Shown: positions 1-10,700, numbered from the stretch's first letter. The stretch: 40,722 bases of DNA from Thermoguttaceae bacterium (GCA_017937685.1 JAGBDD010000246.1:1-40722), one strand, 5' to 3'. Notes: generated from the sequence alone by a model not told the origin. Translations and numbers: made by a program.

Positions 1-1071
1 CTCTTTCTCGACCGCTTCCGCGACTTTGTTGACGCCGTAAAGGAGCGAACCGGCGGGCGAGCCGTTTTCTTCGTCGATTTTGCGGCACTTTTCGCATTGG
101 CAGTTGCCGCGCCAGTCGTTTTGACTGATCGAGAGGAACGACGCCTTCGGGTTTTTGCGCAACGCTTCGAGCGCGTTTTTCGTCATCTCGGCGAGCATTT
201 CGTCGTTCGTGAAGCAAAGTTGCGTCCCGGGTTCGTGGATTTGCTCCGGTTTCAGTTCCGCGACCAATTCGGCGTAACCTTCCGGCGAACCGGCCCAAGC
301 GGGCCAACCGACCTTGCGAACGCCGTCGATTTCCGAGAACCATTCCGGGTGTTCGCGGTAATATTTCGCCGGCGGAATCAGGTAATAAGAGGAGTGAACG
401 AAGTATTGGAAGCGGTGGCGGTCGCCGAACTCTTCCGGCGCGGGGGAGCCGTTGCCGTTGCACTTGAGCCGCGCCGCGAAAACGCCGTTGCTCGTAACGT
501 CGCGATAGAAGGAGTCGCGGTACTCGAGTTTCGGCGCGTAAGCGTAATCGAGTTCGTCGACTTTAACGACGGCGCTCTTCGGAACGGTCGTTTCGGCCGA
601 CGTCCACCAACGGACGCCGAGGCGCGTTTCGAGGAACTCGTAAACGGCGTAAAGGGAGCCGCGTTGGGCGTGCCCGGTCAAGACGATCGAGTCGCCGACG
701 CGCTTCATAACGATCCCGTCGTAGTCGAGTTTCGACTCGTCGACGGCGGCGCCGAGGAGTTTTTGCGAAAGCGGGCCGGGGCCGACGACGATGAACTTGG
801 CGTCGGTTTTGCCGACGGCGTCTTTCGCGGCGAGGATCGGGAGTTCGACGCCGGTCGCCTGCGCGAAGTAGGAGCGCAGTTCGTTCGCGGCGGTTTGTTG
901 GACGGGCGTCGGGGCGTCCGGGAGAACGATCGCGTAATCGGAGCGACCGTTTTCCGCCAAAACGAGGTCGGCGGCGAAGGCCGACGCGGCGCCGGTTCCG
1001 ACCAAGAGCGAGAACGCCGTCGCGACGCAAAGGAGCGCCGACGAAAGCGCGGGGAACGATAAACGTCGCAT
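1..1071 (-). CDS. DUF4838-type secreted glycan-associated protein, C-terminus beyond window edge
   Basis: The frame is open from an ATG at 1071 to base 1, giving 357 codons with no stop, so the gene continues past the left edge. An AAAGGA ribosome binding site lies just before the ATG. The N-terminus is a signal peptide (MRRLSFPALSSALL, ending near residue 34 at SAFAAD). Residues about 35-150 resemble the alpha/beta domain found before alpha-glucuronidase and GH20 catalytic domains (NELRSYFAQATG, YAVYEFLETRLGVRWW). Further on come FVHSSYYLIPP, REHPEWF, QLCFTNDEM, SISQNDWRGNCQCEKC and a GSPAGSLLYGVN stretch, the hallmark of DUF4838. Such proteins are common in planctomycete and Bacteroidota polysaccharide-use regions; their reaction is not established. 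Function in carbohydrate use is inferred. Confidence 0.85.
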   Translation of the reverse strand, partial: MRRLSFPALSSALLCVATAFSLLVGTGAASAFAADLVLAENGRSDYAIVLPDAPTPVQQTAANELRSYFAQATGVELPILAAKDAVGKTDAKFIVVGPGPLSQKLLGAAVDESKLDYDGIVMKRVGDSIVLTGHAQRGSLYAVYEFLETRLGVRWWTSAETTVPKSAVVKVDELDYAYAPKLEYRDSFYRDVTSNGVFAARLKCNGNGSPAPEEFGDRHRFQYFVHSSYYLIPPAKYYREHPEWFSEIDGVRKVGWPAWAGSPEGYAELVAELKPEQIHEPGTQLCFTNDEMLAEMTKNALEALRKNPKASFLSISQNDWRGNCQCEKCRKIDEENGSPAGSLLYGVNKVAEAVEKE

Positions 1072-1093
1072 AAAATTCCTTTCGTAATGAAAA

Positions 1094-1112
1094 AACGGGT
1101 GAAAAACCCGTT
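1094..1112 (-). promoter_or_regulatory. Leader hairpin with U tract before the DUF4838 gene (terminator or attenuator)
   Basis: On the minus strand AACGGGT pairs perfectly with ACCCGTT across a five-base loop and is followed at once by TTTT. It sits about 20 bases upstream of the ribosome binding site. It may be the terminator of the upstream S41 gene or a leader attenuator; the AT-rich promoter-like stretch lies upstream of it, which favours a leader. Confidence 0.45.
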
Positions 1113-1189
1113 CGCCGCGCCGAAAACGGAGGCGAACGGACGAATCGAACGGAAATTTTGTCGTTATTTTTTAGGGGCGAAAACGCGTT

Positions 1190-1222
1190 TTGTCGTTAAT
1201 AATATAATTAATATATAAGGGG
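1190..1222 (-). promoter_or_regulatory. AT-rich promoter-like stretch upstream of the DUF4838 gene
   Basis: This is a run of almost pure A/T in an otherwise GC-rich context. On the minus strand it offers several TATATT/TATTAT -10-like hexamers, but no convincing -35 at the right distance, so the exact promoter cannot be fixed. Confidence 0.35.
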
Positions 1223-1269
1223 AAAAAATCGGCGTTCGCGCTTTTGCGGAGGCGACGTTTCGCGCGGCG

Positions 1270-2886
1270 TTACTCGGCGTCGGGCGTCGCGTCGACTTCC
1301 GAGGTTTCCGCTTTTTCCGAATTTGACGTTTCTTCCGGTGTTTCGGCGTCTTGCGTTCCGAGCAAATAGTCGACGGCGCGGTCGAGTTGCGGGTCGAAGT
1401 AGGGCGCGCGTCCGGACGGAACGAACGTCGTTTCCGTCGCGGGGGCGTTTTCCGAATTTTCGGGATTGGCCGATTCGTCGGAATTTTCCGCTTTGTTCGG
1501 CGTTTCCGGATTGAACGCTTCCAACGCCGTTTCCGGATCGAAACCGAGTTCCGCCAACGCTTCCAACCGGACGAGCGCGTCGTCCGTTTGCGCGGCGCGT
1601 TGGAAAAGCGCGTTCGTTTCGGCGGTCGCGAACGCGAAAATTCGGGCGTCGTCGGCGTTCGTTTCCGGGCCGGAAACGCGAACGGCGCGGAGCAGACGGC
1701 GGTAAAAGGATTGCGTCGCCGTCAACTCGACCGCTAGCGCGGCGTCGGGAGTAACGCCCCAAGAGTCTTCGCCGTCGATTCGACGAATCGGCTTCCCGGA
1801 CGGGCGGAAAAATTGAGCGGTCGTAACGCGCAACATTCCGAGGTTAAACGGAAGTTCGAAAAGACTTTGGATCGTTCCTTTGCCGTAAGAGCGTGAACCG
1901 CCGACCGCCGCGATTCCGGCGTCTTGAAGCGCCGCCGAGACGATCTCCGACGCGCTCGCGCTTTCGTCGTCGACGAGAACGACGACGCGGAACGCTTTTT
2001 TCGGACGGTCGCTTCCGCGGAAGACGCGCTCGACGGCGCCGTTTCGGTCGCGAACTTCGACGATCGTCGCCCCGGCTTGAACGAACTCGTCGCAAATCGC
2101 GACCGCGTCCGGGAGGAAGCCGCCCGGGTTGCCGCGAAAGTCCAAAATAACGGACGAAACGCCCGCTTTTTCGAGCGATTCGAGCGCGGCCAACGTTTGC
2201 GGCGTCGTCGCGTCGGCGAACTGCTCGACAGCGACGTAACCGATTTCCGGGTAATCTTTTAGCGTGTAAATCCAATCGCCGTTTTCGTCGATCCGGTCGC
2301 CGGAGACAAGGTTTTCCTGAACGACGGCGCGGGTCAGCTCGACTTCGCGGAGGTCGGCGTCGTTTTCCGGCGTTGGCGCGGCGTCGGAGAAAGCGGGAAT
2401 CGAGGCGCGCGGACGAATCTTGAGTTTAACCGTCGTTTTTTCTTCCCCGCGAATAGCGTTCGCCAAGTCGAAAATCGACGTTTCGCTAACGCTTTGTCCG
2501 TCGACCTCGACGATTCGGTCGCCGAACTTCAAACCGGCTTCGGCGGCGGGCGCGCCTTGCAACGGAACGAAGTAAAACTCGCCGGTCGCGCCGTCTTTAA
2601 TAAAACAACTAAGACCGACGCCCGCGAACTGCCCCTGAATTTCGCGCATATAGTCTTTTTTCGCTTCCGCCGGAATATACGTCGTGTAAGGGTCGTCGCC
2701 GACCGCGTCGGTCATTCCGGCGAGCGCGCCTTCGAAGAGGCGTTCCGACGGGACGTCGTAAAGCGAATCTTGTTGAAGTTGCGAGGCGACGCCGCGGAAA
2801 ACCTGGTCTTTCACCGACGTTTTAAGCGCGATGAAAAGAGAAACAAAAATAACGATTAGCGCGATGTAGACGTTTCGGGCCGGCAT
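1270..2886 (-). CDS. S41 family C-terminal processing peptidase (CtpA/Prc-like)
   Basis: A 538-residue serine protease that cleaves proteins near their C-terminus on the periplasmic side of the membrane. Residues 6-21 form an N-terminal membrane anchor or signal. Residues about 85-160 are a PDZ domain (GVGLSCF, GDRIVEVDG). The S41 core follows with GYVAVEQF, ILDFRGNPGG (248-257) and the catalytic SASASE. The nucleophile is predicted as Ser311 and the general base as Lys336 in SYGKGT; their 25-residue spacing matches E. coli Prc Ser430/Lys455. Residues after about 465 are a Glu/Thr/Ser/Asn-rich tail unlike the compact family core, perhaps a disordered extension. The ATG at 2886 has AGGAG eight bases upstream. 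It lies 190 bp downstream of deformylase on the same strand, so co-transcription is possible. Confidence 0.92.
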   Translation of the reverse strand: MPARNVYIALIVIFVSLFIALKTSVKDQVFRGVASQLQQDSLYDVPSERLFEGALAGMTDAVGDDPYTTYIPAEAKKDYMREIQGQFAGVGLSCFIKDGATGEFYFVPLQGAPAAEAGLKFGDRIVEVDGQSVSETSIFDLANAIRGEEKTTVKLKIRPRASIPAFSDAAPTPENDADLREVELTRAVVQENLVSGDRIDENGDWIYTLKDYPEIGYVAVEQFADATTPQTLAALESLEKAGVSSVILDFRGNPGGFLPDAVAICDEFVQAGATIVEVRDRNGAVERVFRGSDRPKKAFRVVVLVDDESASASEIVSAALQDAGIAAVGGSRSYGKGTIQSLFELPFNLGMLRVTTAQFFRPSGKPIRRIDGEDSWGVTPDAALAVELTATQSFYRRLLRAVRVSGPETNADDARIFAFATAETNALFQRAAQTDDALVRLEALAELGFDPETALEAFNPETPNKAENSDESANPENSENAPATETTFVPSGRAPYFDPQLDRAVDYLLGTQDAETPEETSNSEKAETSEVDATPDAE

Positions 2887-3076
2887 TGGAGCGCTCCTAA
2901 AAGCGGAAAAGAGCCGAAAATGGGGAAAATAAGGAGGCGATAACGGCGCGGAGCGGGCGAAATTGGGGGAAAACGCCCAATTTTGCCCCTCCGCGAAATA
3001 GCGTTTAAGGGTAAAACGCTTGAAAAACGGTTAATCGTTTGAATAACGCGCAAGCCGTCGCCGCGACGGGCGAGCG

Positions 3077-3658
3077 TCAAGTTCGCTCCGCTTCCCAACG
3101 AGCGACGGAGGCGGCGAACTCTTCCGGCGTCGGTTCGAAACCGCGTTCGTATTCTCGTTCGTAGAACGCTCGCATTTCGTCGAGCGCGGCTCGAGCTTCG
3201 AGTTGCGCCGCCGGCGACGCTTGGTCGACGAAGCAACGCCCGTTCAGGTGGTCGGTTTCGTGTTGCACAATGCGCGCTTGAAACCCTTTCCAGCGGTAGG
3301 TTTGCAGTTGGCCTTGCAGGTCGATCGCCTGGAACTCGACCTCGTCGGCGCGTTCGACCGGAACGTAAAGCTCGGGGAAGCTGAGGCAGCCTTCGTCGCC
3401 GTATTGGCGGCCCTTGCGCTTGCGAATCGTCGGATTAATGAGGACGTGTTCCTCTTCCTTAATATCCGGGTCGCCCGACTGATTGAGGACGACGAGTTGG
3501 TAAGGCAATTCGACTTGGTTCGCCGCGAGCCCGACGCCTTTGAACTCGTACATCAGTTCGAACATCTCGGCGACAATGTCGCGGAGGCCTTGGTCGATTT
3601 TGCGGAGCGGCTTGCTGCGATAGGAAAGGATCGGATGCGGATATTTTGCGATGCGCAT
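3077..3658 (-). CDS. def: Peptide deformylase
   Basis: A 193-residue metalloenzyme that removes the N-formyl group from nascent proteins in the cytoplasm. All three family motifs are present: GVGLAANQV (motif 1), EGCLSFPE (motif 2, with the metal-binding Cys) and QHETDHLNG (motif 3, HExxH with two metal-binding His and the catalytic Glu). The frame is open further upstream, but the ATG at 3658 starts the conserved MRIAKYPHPIL and has GGAG ten bases before it, so it is chosen. A good promoter lies about 90 bp upstream. The C-terminal extension past HETDHLNG (about 50 residues, charged) is longer than in E. coli Def. Confidence 0.97.
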   Translation of the reverse strand: MRIAKYPHPILSYRSKPLRKIDQGLRDIVAEMFELMYEFKGVGLAANQVELPYQLVVLNQSGDPDIKEEEHVLINPTIRKRKGRQYGDEGCLSFPELYVPVERADEVEFQAIDLQGQLQTYRWKGFQARIVQHETDHLNGRCFVDQASPAAQLEARAALDEMRAFYEREYERGFEPTPEEFAASVARWEAERT

Positions 3659-3752
3659 TCTGGTAATTCTCCGAATTTCATATATAATTATTGACGGGAG
3701 CTTTTCGCGGCGGCGTCGCGGGCTCCTTCGGTCGACTTTTCGTTCGACTGTT

Positions 3753-3781
3753 ATTATAACCGAAAAAACGGGGCGCGACAA
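3753..3781 (-). promoter_or_regulatory. Sigma70-type promoter for def
   Basis: On the minus strand TTGTCG (3776-3781) and a perfect TATAAT (3753-3758) are 17 bases apart, pointing at def. The predicted leader is about 88 nt. Confidence 0.65.
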
Positions 3782-3830
3782 TCGGCGCGGCTCCGAAAAA
3801 ACGCGATTTTCAACCGGAACGAGGAAAAAA

Positions 3831-4835
3831 ATGCGCGAAAATAAAGCCGTCGAAGCAAAACGAACGCGAGCGAAGCGGCGCCGCGACGCGCTTCTTTCGT
3901 GGCTCGGCTCCTGGTGCGGCTCTTTGACGTTGCACGCGCTGGGACTGATTTTGCTGATTATAGCGATTAGTCGGGAAGCGCAAGACGGCGGTTTCGGCGG
4001 CGAGCGGCGGACGGACGAGGTGGGAATCGTCTTTACCGACTCCGTCGAGGACGCCGGCGGCGAGGAAAACGCCGAAGTCGCTCCCGAAGCGACCGCGACC
4101 GAGGCCCCGCAAACGTCCGAAACGTCCCGCGAAGAAGAGTTGACGGCGCTTTCCGAGGCGTTGCTTCCCGCCGACTCGCGCGTCGGCGTCGGAGCGCAAA
4201 ACGCCGAAGCGTCCGCTTTGGACTGGAACGGCGCCGCGTCGTCCGGAAGCCCGACGACCGCCGGAAAAGTAGGCGCCGGACGAGGCGAAGGACAGCGCGT
4301 CGGATTCGCCGGAACGAGCGGCTCCGGACGCCGTTTCCTGTACGTGATCGACCGTAGCGAAAGTATGAGCTGGAACGGCGGCGCTCCGATGCGTCGCGCG
4401 CTCGACGAGGCCGTCGCGAGCGTCGAATCGCTCGACCCAAAGAAGGGCGCGACGAAGTTTCAAGTCGCGATTTTCAATCACGACGTTGAAATTTTCGAAA
4501 ACGCCGACTCGCTAATCGACGTCAATTTTGAGAATAAAGCGCGAATCGTCCGATACTTGCGCTCGGTCGTCGCCGACGGCGGGACGCGCCCGGAACTTGC
4601 GCTCGAAAACGCGTTGCGCCTGAAACCGGACGTCGTCTTTTTTCTAACCGACGCGGACGAAGAACTTAGCGAAGCGGCGCTCGAAACGATTCAAACGGCG
4701 CGGCGTCGTTATAACGTAAAGCAGATTTGCGTCGTCGAGTTTGGGCGCGGCTCCCAGCCGAGAAAAAAGACGTTCCGCCGCTTGGCCGGAGAAAACGGCG
4801 GCGTTTATGTGTTTCGCGATATAGAAACGTTTTAG
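3831..4835 (+). CDS. Membrane-anchored von Willebrand factor A domain protein
   Basis: A 334-residue protein. The N-terminus is basic (KRTRAKRRR), followed by one membrane helix at about 31-47, then a Glu/Ala/Thr/Ser-rich linker (about 65-160) and a C-terminal vWA domain from about 168. The metal-ion-dependent adhesion site is intact: DRSES at 174-178, the Thr of DGGTRPE at 249-255, and LTDADE at 272-277. The arrangement (short cytoplasmic end, helix, long spacer, vWA outside) is typical of planctomycete and myxobacterial proteins that bind other surface or envelope proteins; the partner is unknown. ATG 3831 has GAGG seven bases upstream. It is divergent from def, and a TATAAT at 3683-3688 on this strand is a possible -10. 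No gene symbol is justified. Confidence 0.85.
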   Translation: MRENKAVEAKRTRAKRRRDALLSWLGSWCGSLTLHALGLILLIIAISREAQDGGFGGERRTDEVGIVFTDSVEDAGGEENAEVAPEATATEAPQTSETSREEELTALSEALLPADSRVGVGAQNAEASALDWNGAASSGSPTTAGKVGAGRGEGQRVGFAGTSGSGRRFLYVIDRSESMSWNGGAPMRRALDEAVASVESLDPKKGATKFQVAIFNHDVEIFENADSLIDVNFENKARIVRYLRSVVADGGTRPELALENALRLKPDVVFFLTDADEELSEAALETIQTARRRYNVKQICVVEFGRGSQPRKKTFRRLAGENGGVYVFRDIETF

Positions 4836-4943
4836 CGTCGACGCGGAACGCCGAAAACGACGCGGCGTCAAGCGCTGAAAAAAAAAGATAACGAATTTAA
4901 GATTTTCAATTTTTCGACCTTAATTTGAGGAAAAAGGAGCAAA

Positions 4944-7643
4944 ATGAGCGCGTTGCGAGAAAAGAAAAAACGACGTTTACAAGGCGTCGTCGGCGGTTGT
5001 TTCGCCGTCGCGGCGGCCTGGAGCGCGACCGTTTTCGAAAGCGATTTTACTCGAACGGCGATAACGCAAAACGTCGCGGCGCAAGAGGTTGTAAAAAACG
5101 AAAACGGGGGCGCCGCCGCTCGACCGCTTCTAACGATGGAGCGGATTTTTGCGTCCGGCGAGTTCGACGAACGGGGCGTCGACGCGAAATGGGCCCCGAC
5201 CGGCGCCGCGTTTGTGCGCCGCGTCGCGTCGAGCGAACCTTGCGGCGGGCGCGACGTCGTCTTGGCGTCGCCGAGCGACGGGACGTCGACGCCGATCGTT
5301 AAAGCGTCGGAACTGATTCCTCGCGACGCCGAGTCGAATAAACCGATCGAAGGCGCAAAACCGCTAAACGTCGAGGATTACGCGCTGTCCGACGACGCGA
5401 ATCTCGTCCTGATTTATACGAACTCGAAGCGCGTATGGCGACGCAACACGCGCGGCGATTATTGGATTCTCGACCGTAAAAACGACGTCCTGCGCAAACT
5501 CGGCGGGGATTTCGCGGCGCCGTCGACGCTCCAATTCGCGAAGATTTCTCCGGACGGAACGCGCGTCGGATACGTTTGTAAAAACGATATTTACGTCGAA
5601 GAAATTTTGAGCGGGAAGATTCGCCGCGTTACCTTCGACGGGAGCGCCGACATTATCAACGGAACGTTCGACTGGGTTTACGAAGAGGAATTCGACTGCC
5701 GCGACGGCTTTCGATGGTCGCCGGACGGCAAAAAAATCGCGTTTTGGCGGCTCGACTCGTCGCGCGAACCGGCGTTCGTAATGCTCGACGGCGTCGGGCT
5801 TTCCGGAGTCTCCGGAGCGGCGCGCGTCGTGCAAGTCGACGGCGACTTCCGAACGCTCGACGACGACGCCGCGAAACCGGCGCAAAAAGAAGACGGCGCC
5901 GCGTCGAACGACGCGCAAGAAAAGAACGCGCAAAAGATTCTGAAAGAACGGCTTGCGTCGTATCCGACGATGGTTTCGTTTAAGTATCCGCGCGTCGGTT
6001 GCGAAAACGCGACCGCGCAAATCGGAATCGCTACTTTGCCCGAACTCGGCGACGAAACGTCGGAAATTCCGTTGAAATTCGTCGATTTTAAAGACGAAAA
6101 CGAGTTCTATCTCCCGCGAATGGAATGGTTTAAAGGACGTCCCGGCCCGATCGTGCAAAAGACGCCGCGTTCGCAACGCCGATGCGACTTTTACGCCGTC
6201 GACGCGGAGACCGCCGAACCGACGCTTCTTTTTAGCGACGCCGATCCAAATGGCGCTTGGCAAACGGTTTACGACGTGAAACCGTTGGGCGACGGCGAGC
6301 GATTCTTGGTCGCGTCGGAGCGCGACGGTTTCCGCCGCTTCTACTTGGGGAATTTCAACGACGCCGCGTCGCTGAAGCCGATTACCCCCGCCGGTTCGGA
6401 CGCGATCGACTTCGTCGCGTTCGATTACGACGCAAACGGCGGTGAAAACGGCGTTTACTTTTACGCGTCGCCGGAAAACGCGACGCGGCGTTTCCTTTAC
6501 CGTTCCGCTTTCGACGGTTCGACGGAGCGCGTCGTTTTAACGGAAAACGACGCGACGTCGGAAAACGCTAACGCTCAGACGGCGAACGAGTTCGGTTTCG
6601 AAACTTGGAACGTTTCCGCCGATTCGCGTTGGGCGATTTTGCGGCGTTCGGCGTTTGGCGTCCCGTCGCGAATCGACCTGGTGAAGCTGGAAAGCGGCAA
6701 AGCGCAAGTCGTTAAGACGTTGGAAGATAACGTCGCGTTGCGAGAGCGGTTGGCGAAAGAAAATCTCGGCGCGTTCGAGTTCGTTTCGCTCGAAATCGAC
6801 GGCAAGGTCGACGTCGAATTTCCTTATGACAAGAAGCCGCAAGACGGCGCGCAAACCGACGCGAAAGTTCAAATCGACGGTTGGGTTATCTTGCCGCCCG
6901 ATTGGAATCCGAACGACGGAAAACGTTATCCTGTGTTGGTTTACGTGTACGGCGAGCCGGCGGGACAAACCGTCGTCGACTCTTGGGGCGGTTCGACGTA
7001 TATGTACCATCAAGCGCTCGCGCAACGCGGTTGCGTCGTCGTAAGTTTCGACAATCGCGGGACTCCGGCGCCGAAGGGCCGCGAATGGCGCAAGTGCGTT
7101 TACCAACGTTTCGGCGCGGTCGGACGCAGCGACCAAGCGACGTCGTTGCGACGCTTTGTCGAGACTTGGCCCGGCGCGTCGAAACTCGATTTAAGTCGCG
7201 TCGGCGTTTGGGGTTGGAGCGGAGGCGGCACTTCGACGCTGAACTTGCTCTTTAACTATCCCGACCTTTATACTTGCGGCGTTTCGATCGCGCCGGTTCC
7301 GGATTACCGCAATTACGACACGATTTACCAAGAGCGTTATTCGGGTCTAATTGACGAAACGCCGGAGAGTTACGAACTCGGTTCGCCGATCGGTTTCGCG
7401 TCCGGGTTGAAAGGAAAACTTCTCCTGATTCACGGGAGCGGCGACGACAACTGCCACTATCAAACGTCCGAGCGCTTGATCGACGCGTTAATCGCCGCCG
7501 GTAAAGAGTTTGACGCGTTCGCGTACCCGTTCCGCTCGCACGGAATTTACGAAGGGCGCGGCACGTCGTTGCATTTGCGCAAGAAAACGCTCGAATTTTG
7601 GTCGCGGCATTTGTTCGGCGGCGACGAAAATTCGGCGAAATAA
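4944..7643 (+). CDS. Exported S9 family dipeptidyl peptidase IV-like serine peptidase
   Basis: An 899-residue protein. A basic start and hydrophobic stretch (about 14-27) suggest export or membrane anchoring. Residues about 100-620 form the DPP-IV beta-propeller, with repeated SPDG/WSPDG blades and the EEEFDCRDGFRWSPDG region that in the family holds the substrate-amine-binding Glu pair. The alpha/beta-hydrolase domain follows with a GWSGGG elbow (nucleophile Ser759), the Asp in GSGDDNCH (834/835) and His866 in SHGIYEG, so the catalytic triad is complete. The family releases X-Pro or X-Ala dipeptides from peptide N-termini. ATG 4944 has AAGGAG five bases upstream. It is followed 95 bp later by the rhamnosidase on the same strand, so the two may be co-transcribed. 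Specificity for Pro is inferred from family. Confidence 0.93.
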   Translation: MSALREKKKRRLQGVVGGCFAVAAAWSATVFESDFTRTAITQNVAAQEVVKNENGGAAARPLLTMERIFASGEFDERGVDAKWAPTGAAFVRRVASSEPCGGRDVVLASPSDGTSTPIVKASELIPRDAESNKPIEGAKPLNVEDYALSDDANLVLIYTNSKRVWRRNTRGDYWILDRKNDVLRKLGGDFAAPSTLQFAKISPDGTRVGYVCKNDIYVEEILSGKIRRVTFDGSADIINGTFDWVYEEEFDCRDGFRWSPDGKKIAFWRLDSSREPAFVMLDGVGLSGVSGAARVVQVDGDFRTLDDDAAKPAQKEDGAASNDAQEKNAQKILKERLASYPTMVSFKYPRVGCENATAQIGIATLPELGDETSEIPLKFVDFKDENEFYLPRMEWFKGRPGPIVQKTPRSQRRCDFYAVDAETAEPTLLFSDADPNGAWQTVYDVKPLGDGERFLVASERDGFRRFYLGNFNDAASLKPITPAGSDAIDFVAFDYDANGGENGVYFYASPENATRRFLYRSAFDGSTERVVLTENDATSENANAQTANEFGFETWNVSADSRWAILRRSAFGVPSRIDLVKLESGKAQVVKTLEDNVALRERLAKENLGAFEFVSLEIDGKVDVEFPYDKKPQDGAQTDAKVQIDGWVILPPDWNPNDGKRYPVLVYVYGEPAGQTVVDSWGGSTYMYHQALAQRGCVVVSFDNRGTPAPKGREWRKCVYQRFGAVGRSDQATSLRRFVETWPGASKLDLSRVGVWGWSGGGTSTLNLLFNYPDLYTCGVSIAPVPDYRNYDTIYQERYSGLIDETPESYELGSPIGFASGLKGKLLLIHGSGDDNCHYQTSERLIDALIAAGKEFDAFAYPFRSHGIYEGRGTSLHLRKKTLEFWSRHLFGGDENSAK

Positions 7644-7738
7644 TCGTTGATATTTTACAGCGCGTCGTCGATTATGCGTCGCAACGTAAGCGGCTGGTTA
7701 AAAAGAGTTGGCGCGCTTTATTTTTTAAGGAGTTTTAT

Positions 7739-10700
7739 ATGTCGAAAGAACGAAACTACCGTCGACGTTTTTGGCGTTCGGCGGCGCTTTTGACGCTTGC
7801 GACGACGTTCGGTTTTGCCGCCGCGACGTCGTTTAGCGTTGCCGGCGATGAAATGCGGCTTCCGGATTATCCCGTGTCGTCGGTTGGACTTAGCGTTTCC
7901 GATTTTAAAGTGGAAGGCTTGACCGCGCCGGAGGGAATCGACGTCCCGCGACCGCGTTTCAGTTGGAAATTATTTTCCCAAGATTTGAACGAAACCCAGT
8001 CCGCGTACCAACTTAAAGTCGCAAAAGAGTTTGGCGACCGCGAGCTGGTTTGGGATTCCGGGCGCGTCGCGTCGGACGAGCAGCTTTTTATTGAATACGA
8101 CGGTAAACCGCTCGAACCGGCGACGGAGTATTCGGTCGAATTGGTCGTTTGGAACAAGGACGGCTCGCGCAAGTCGCAAATTTTCGGTTGTTTTTCGACC
8201 GGCCTTTTCGCGACGGAAGCCGAGCCTAACCCTTGGAAAGGCAAGTGGATCGGGCTTAGCTCGACCGCGCCGGAAATCGAACCGGCCGACATTAAAAAGT
8301 CGAATTGGATCGCGTTCGAAGACACGTTCTCGCTGCCGAGCGGGTTTTCGACTTATCGCTTTTCCTTCGACGTCGCCGCCAAGGCCGAAATCGTCGCGGC
8401 GGTCGCGAACTTTTCCGCCGACAACAGCAGCTATATCTACTTGAACGGCGAAGAGTTAGGAGGTTCCGACGAGTACCGTTTCGCCGCGACTCGCGATATG
8501 ACGTCGCTTTTGCGCGACGGGAAAAACGTTCTCGTTATTAAAGTCAACAACGTCGGCGGCTCCCCGAACCCGGGCGGTCTTCTCGGCGCGTTTTATCTCC
8601 GCGATAAGTCCGGTAAACAAACGGATTACATTACCGACGAGAGCTGGAAATCGATCGAAGGTTTCGACGAAAGTTATATCGCGCCCGAATTCGACGATTC
8701 GAAATGGGGTAATTCCTTTGTTTTAGCCGCTTGCGACGCCGACCCTTGGAAGACGGTCGAAACCGCTCCGGCGGAGCTTCCGGTTCCGGCGCGTTATCTT
8801 TCCAGCGTTTACGAAATGCGTCAAGACGTCGAAGTCGAGCGCGCGGTTGTCTTTATGTCGGGGCTCGGCTATTCGGAATGCTACCTGAACGGGCTCAAAC
8901 TCGGCGACCAAATCTGCGGGCCGATGTTCACCGATTACGAGAAACGCGTTCCTTACGTTACTTACGACGCGACCGACGTTTTTAAAGCGACGAAAGCGGT
9001 CGGCGCCGACGAAATCGAAGTCGGCGTAACGCTCGGCAACGGGCGGTTTTACGCGCCGCGCATCGACAAGTGCGTTCACTACGGTTTGCCGCGTTTGCTC
9101 TTCCAAATGCAAGTCGAATACGCCGACGGTTCGACCGATATTTTCGTCAGCGACGAAAGTTGGAAGGGAACCGACGCCGGGCCGATTCTCGAAAACAACG
9201 ATTACGACGGCGAGGTTTACGACGCGCGCCGAGCGACGTTAATCGACCCGAATTCCGACGCTGTGAAACACGTCGACGGGACGTCGCGTTTTATCGAAAC
9301 TCGTTTCGGAACCTCGGTCGCGATTGCGACGGAACGTCAAGTCGAAATTTTCGACGCGCCGAAAGGGAAATTAGTCGCGCAATCGATTCCGGCGATGCGC
9401 AAGACGGTCGAAGTTAAACCTAAGTCCGTCAAGGAGATAGAGCCGGGCAAATGGATTTTCGATTTCGGGCAAAACTTGGTCGGCGTTCCTTGCTTGCGCG
9501 TCCAAGGTCAAGCGGGAACGGAAGTTAAGATGCGTTTCGCCGAAACGTTGATTACCGAAGGCCCGCGCGCCGGGAACCTTTACGTCGCGAACCTCCGCAC
9601 GGCGAAACAGCGCGATATTTACGTTTTGCGCGGCGATTCGACGCAAGAGGTTTACGAACCGCGCTTTACGCATCACGGTTTCCGTTACGCCGAGCTGACC
9701 GGCTATCCCGGAACGCCCGACCTTAACACGTTGACCGCCAACGCGTTAAATACCGATTTGCCGGTCGTCGGCGCCTTTGAAACCTCGAACGAAACGATCA
9801 ACCAAATTTACTCGAATATCGTTTGGGGAACGCGCGGCAACTACCTGCACATGCCGACCGACTGCCCGCAACGCGACGAACGGATGGGCTGGCAGGGCGA
9901 CCGCGCCGCCGAGTCGAAGGGCGAAATGTACATTTTCGACGCTAACACGATGTATAACAAGTGGATGCAAGACGTCGAAGATTCGCAAATGGAAAACGGC
10001 AACGTCGCCGACGTTTGCCCGGCGTATTGGCGGTTCTACAGCCCGAACGTTACTTGGCCGAGCGCGCAAGTTATTATTCCGCAGACGCTTGCGGTGATGA
10101 CCGGCGACGAGCGGGCGATCGCGAAACACTACGATTCGCGCAAGAAATGGATCGACTATATGTTGTCGCTCGTCGACGAAGACGGAACGACGTCGAAGGA
10201 TAATTACGGCGACTGGTGCGTTCCGCCGGAGCGCAAGGAGTTGATTCACTCCGAAGACCCGGCGCGCCGCACGAATCCGAGTCTTGTCGCGACGGCGTAC
10301 TTGATTTACGATATGAAAATCGTCGCCGATTTCGCCGAAAAACTCGGGAAAAAGGAAGACGCCGACTTCTACCGCGCTCGCGCCGCCGAGATGACGAAAG
10401 CGTTTAACGATAAGTTTTACAACGCGGAGAAGGGCGTCTACGACAACGCGACGCAAACGTCCTGCGTCTTGCCGCTCTATTTCGGAATCGTCCCCGAAAG
10501 CGACCGCGAAAAAGTCTTCGCGACGTTGACGCAAAACATTGAAAACGTTACGAATATGCACGTCGGCACGGGCTTGATCGGCGGGCAGTGGAGCAACCGC
10601 GTCTTGAGCGATATGGGGCGAATCGACATTCCGTTCGCGTTCGCAACTAACCGCGATTACCCGAGTTGGGGTTATATGATTGAGAAGGGCGCCACCACGA

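Noticed and set aside
97..1062. 321-codon open frame on the plus strand at the left edge
   Set aside because: The minus strand encodes a DUF4838 protein across the whole stretch, with signal peptide and ribosome binding site. The plus frame starts at TTG and has no recognisable features.
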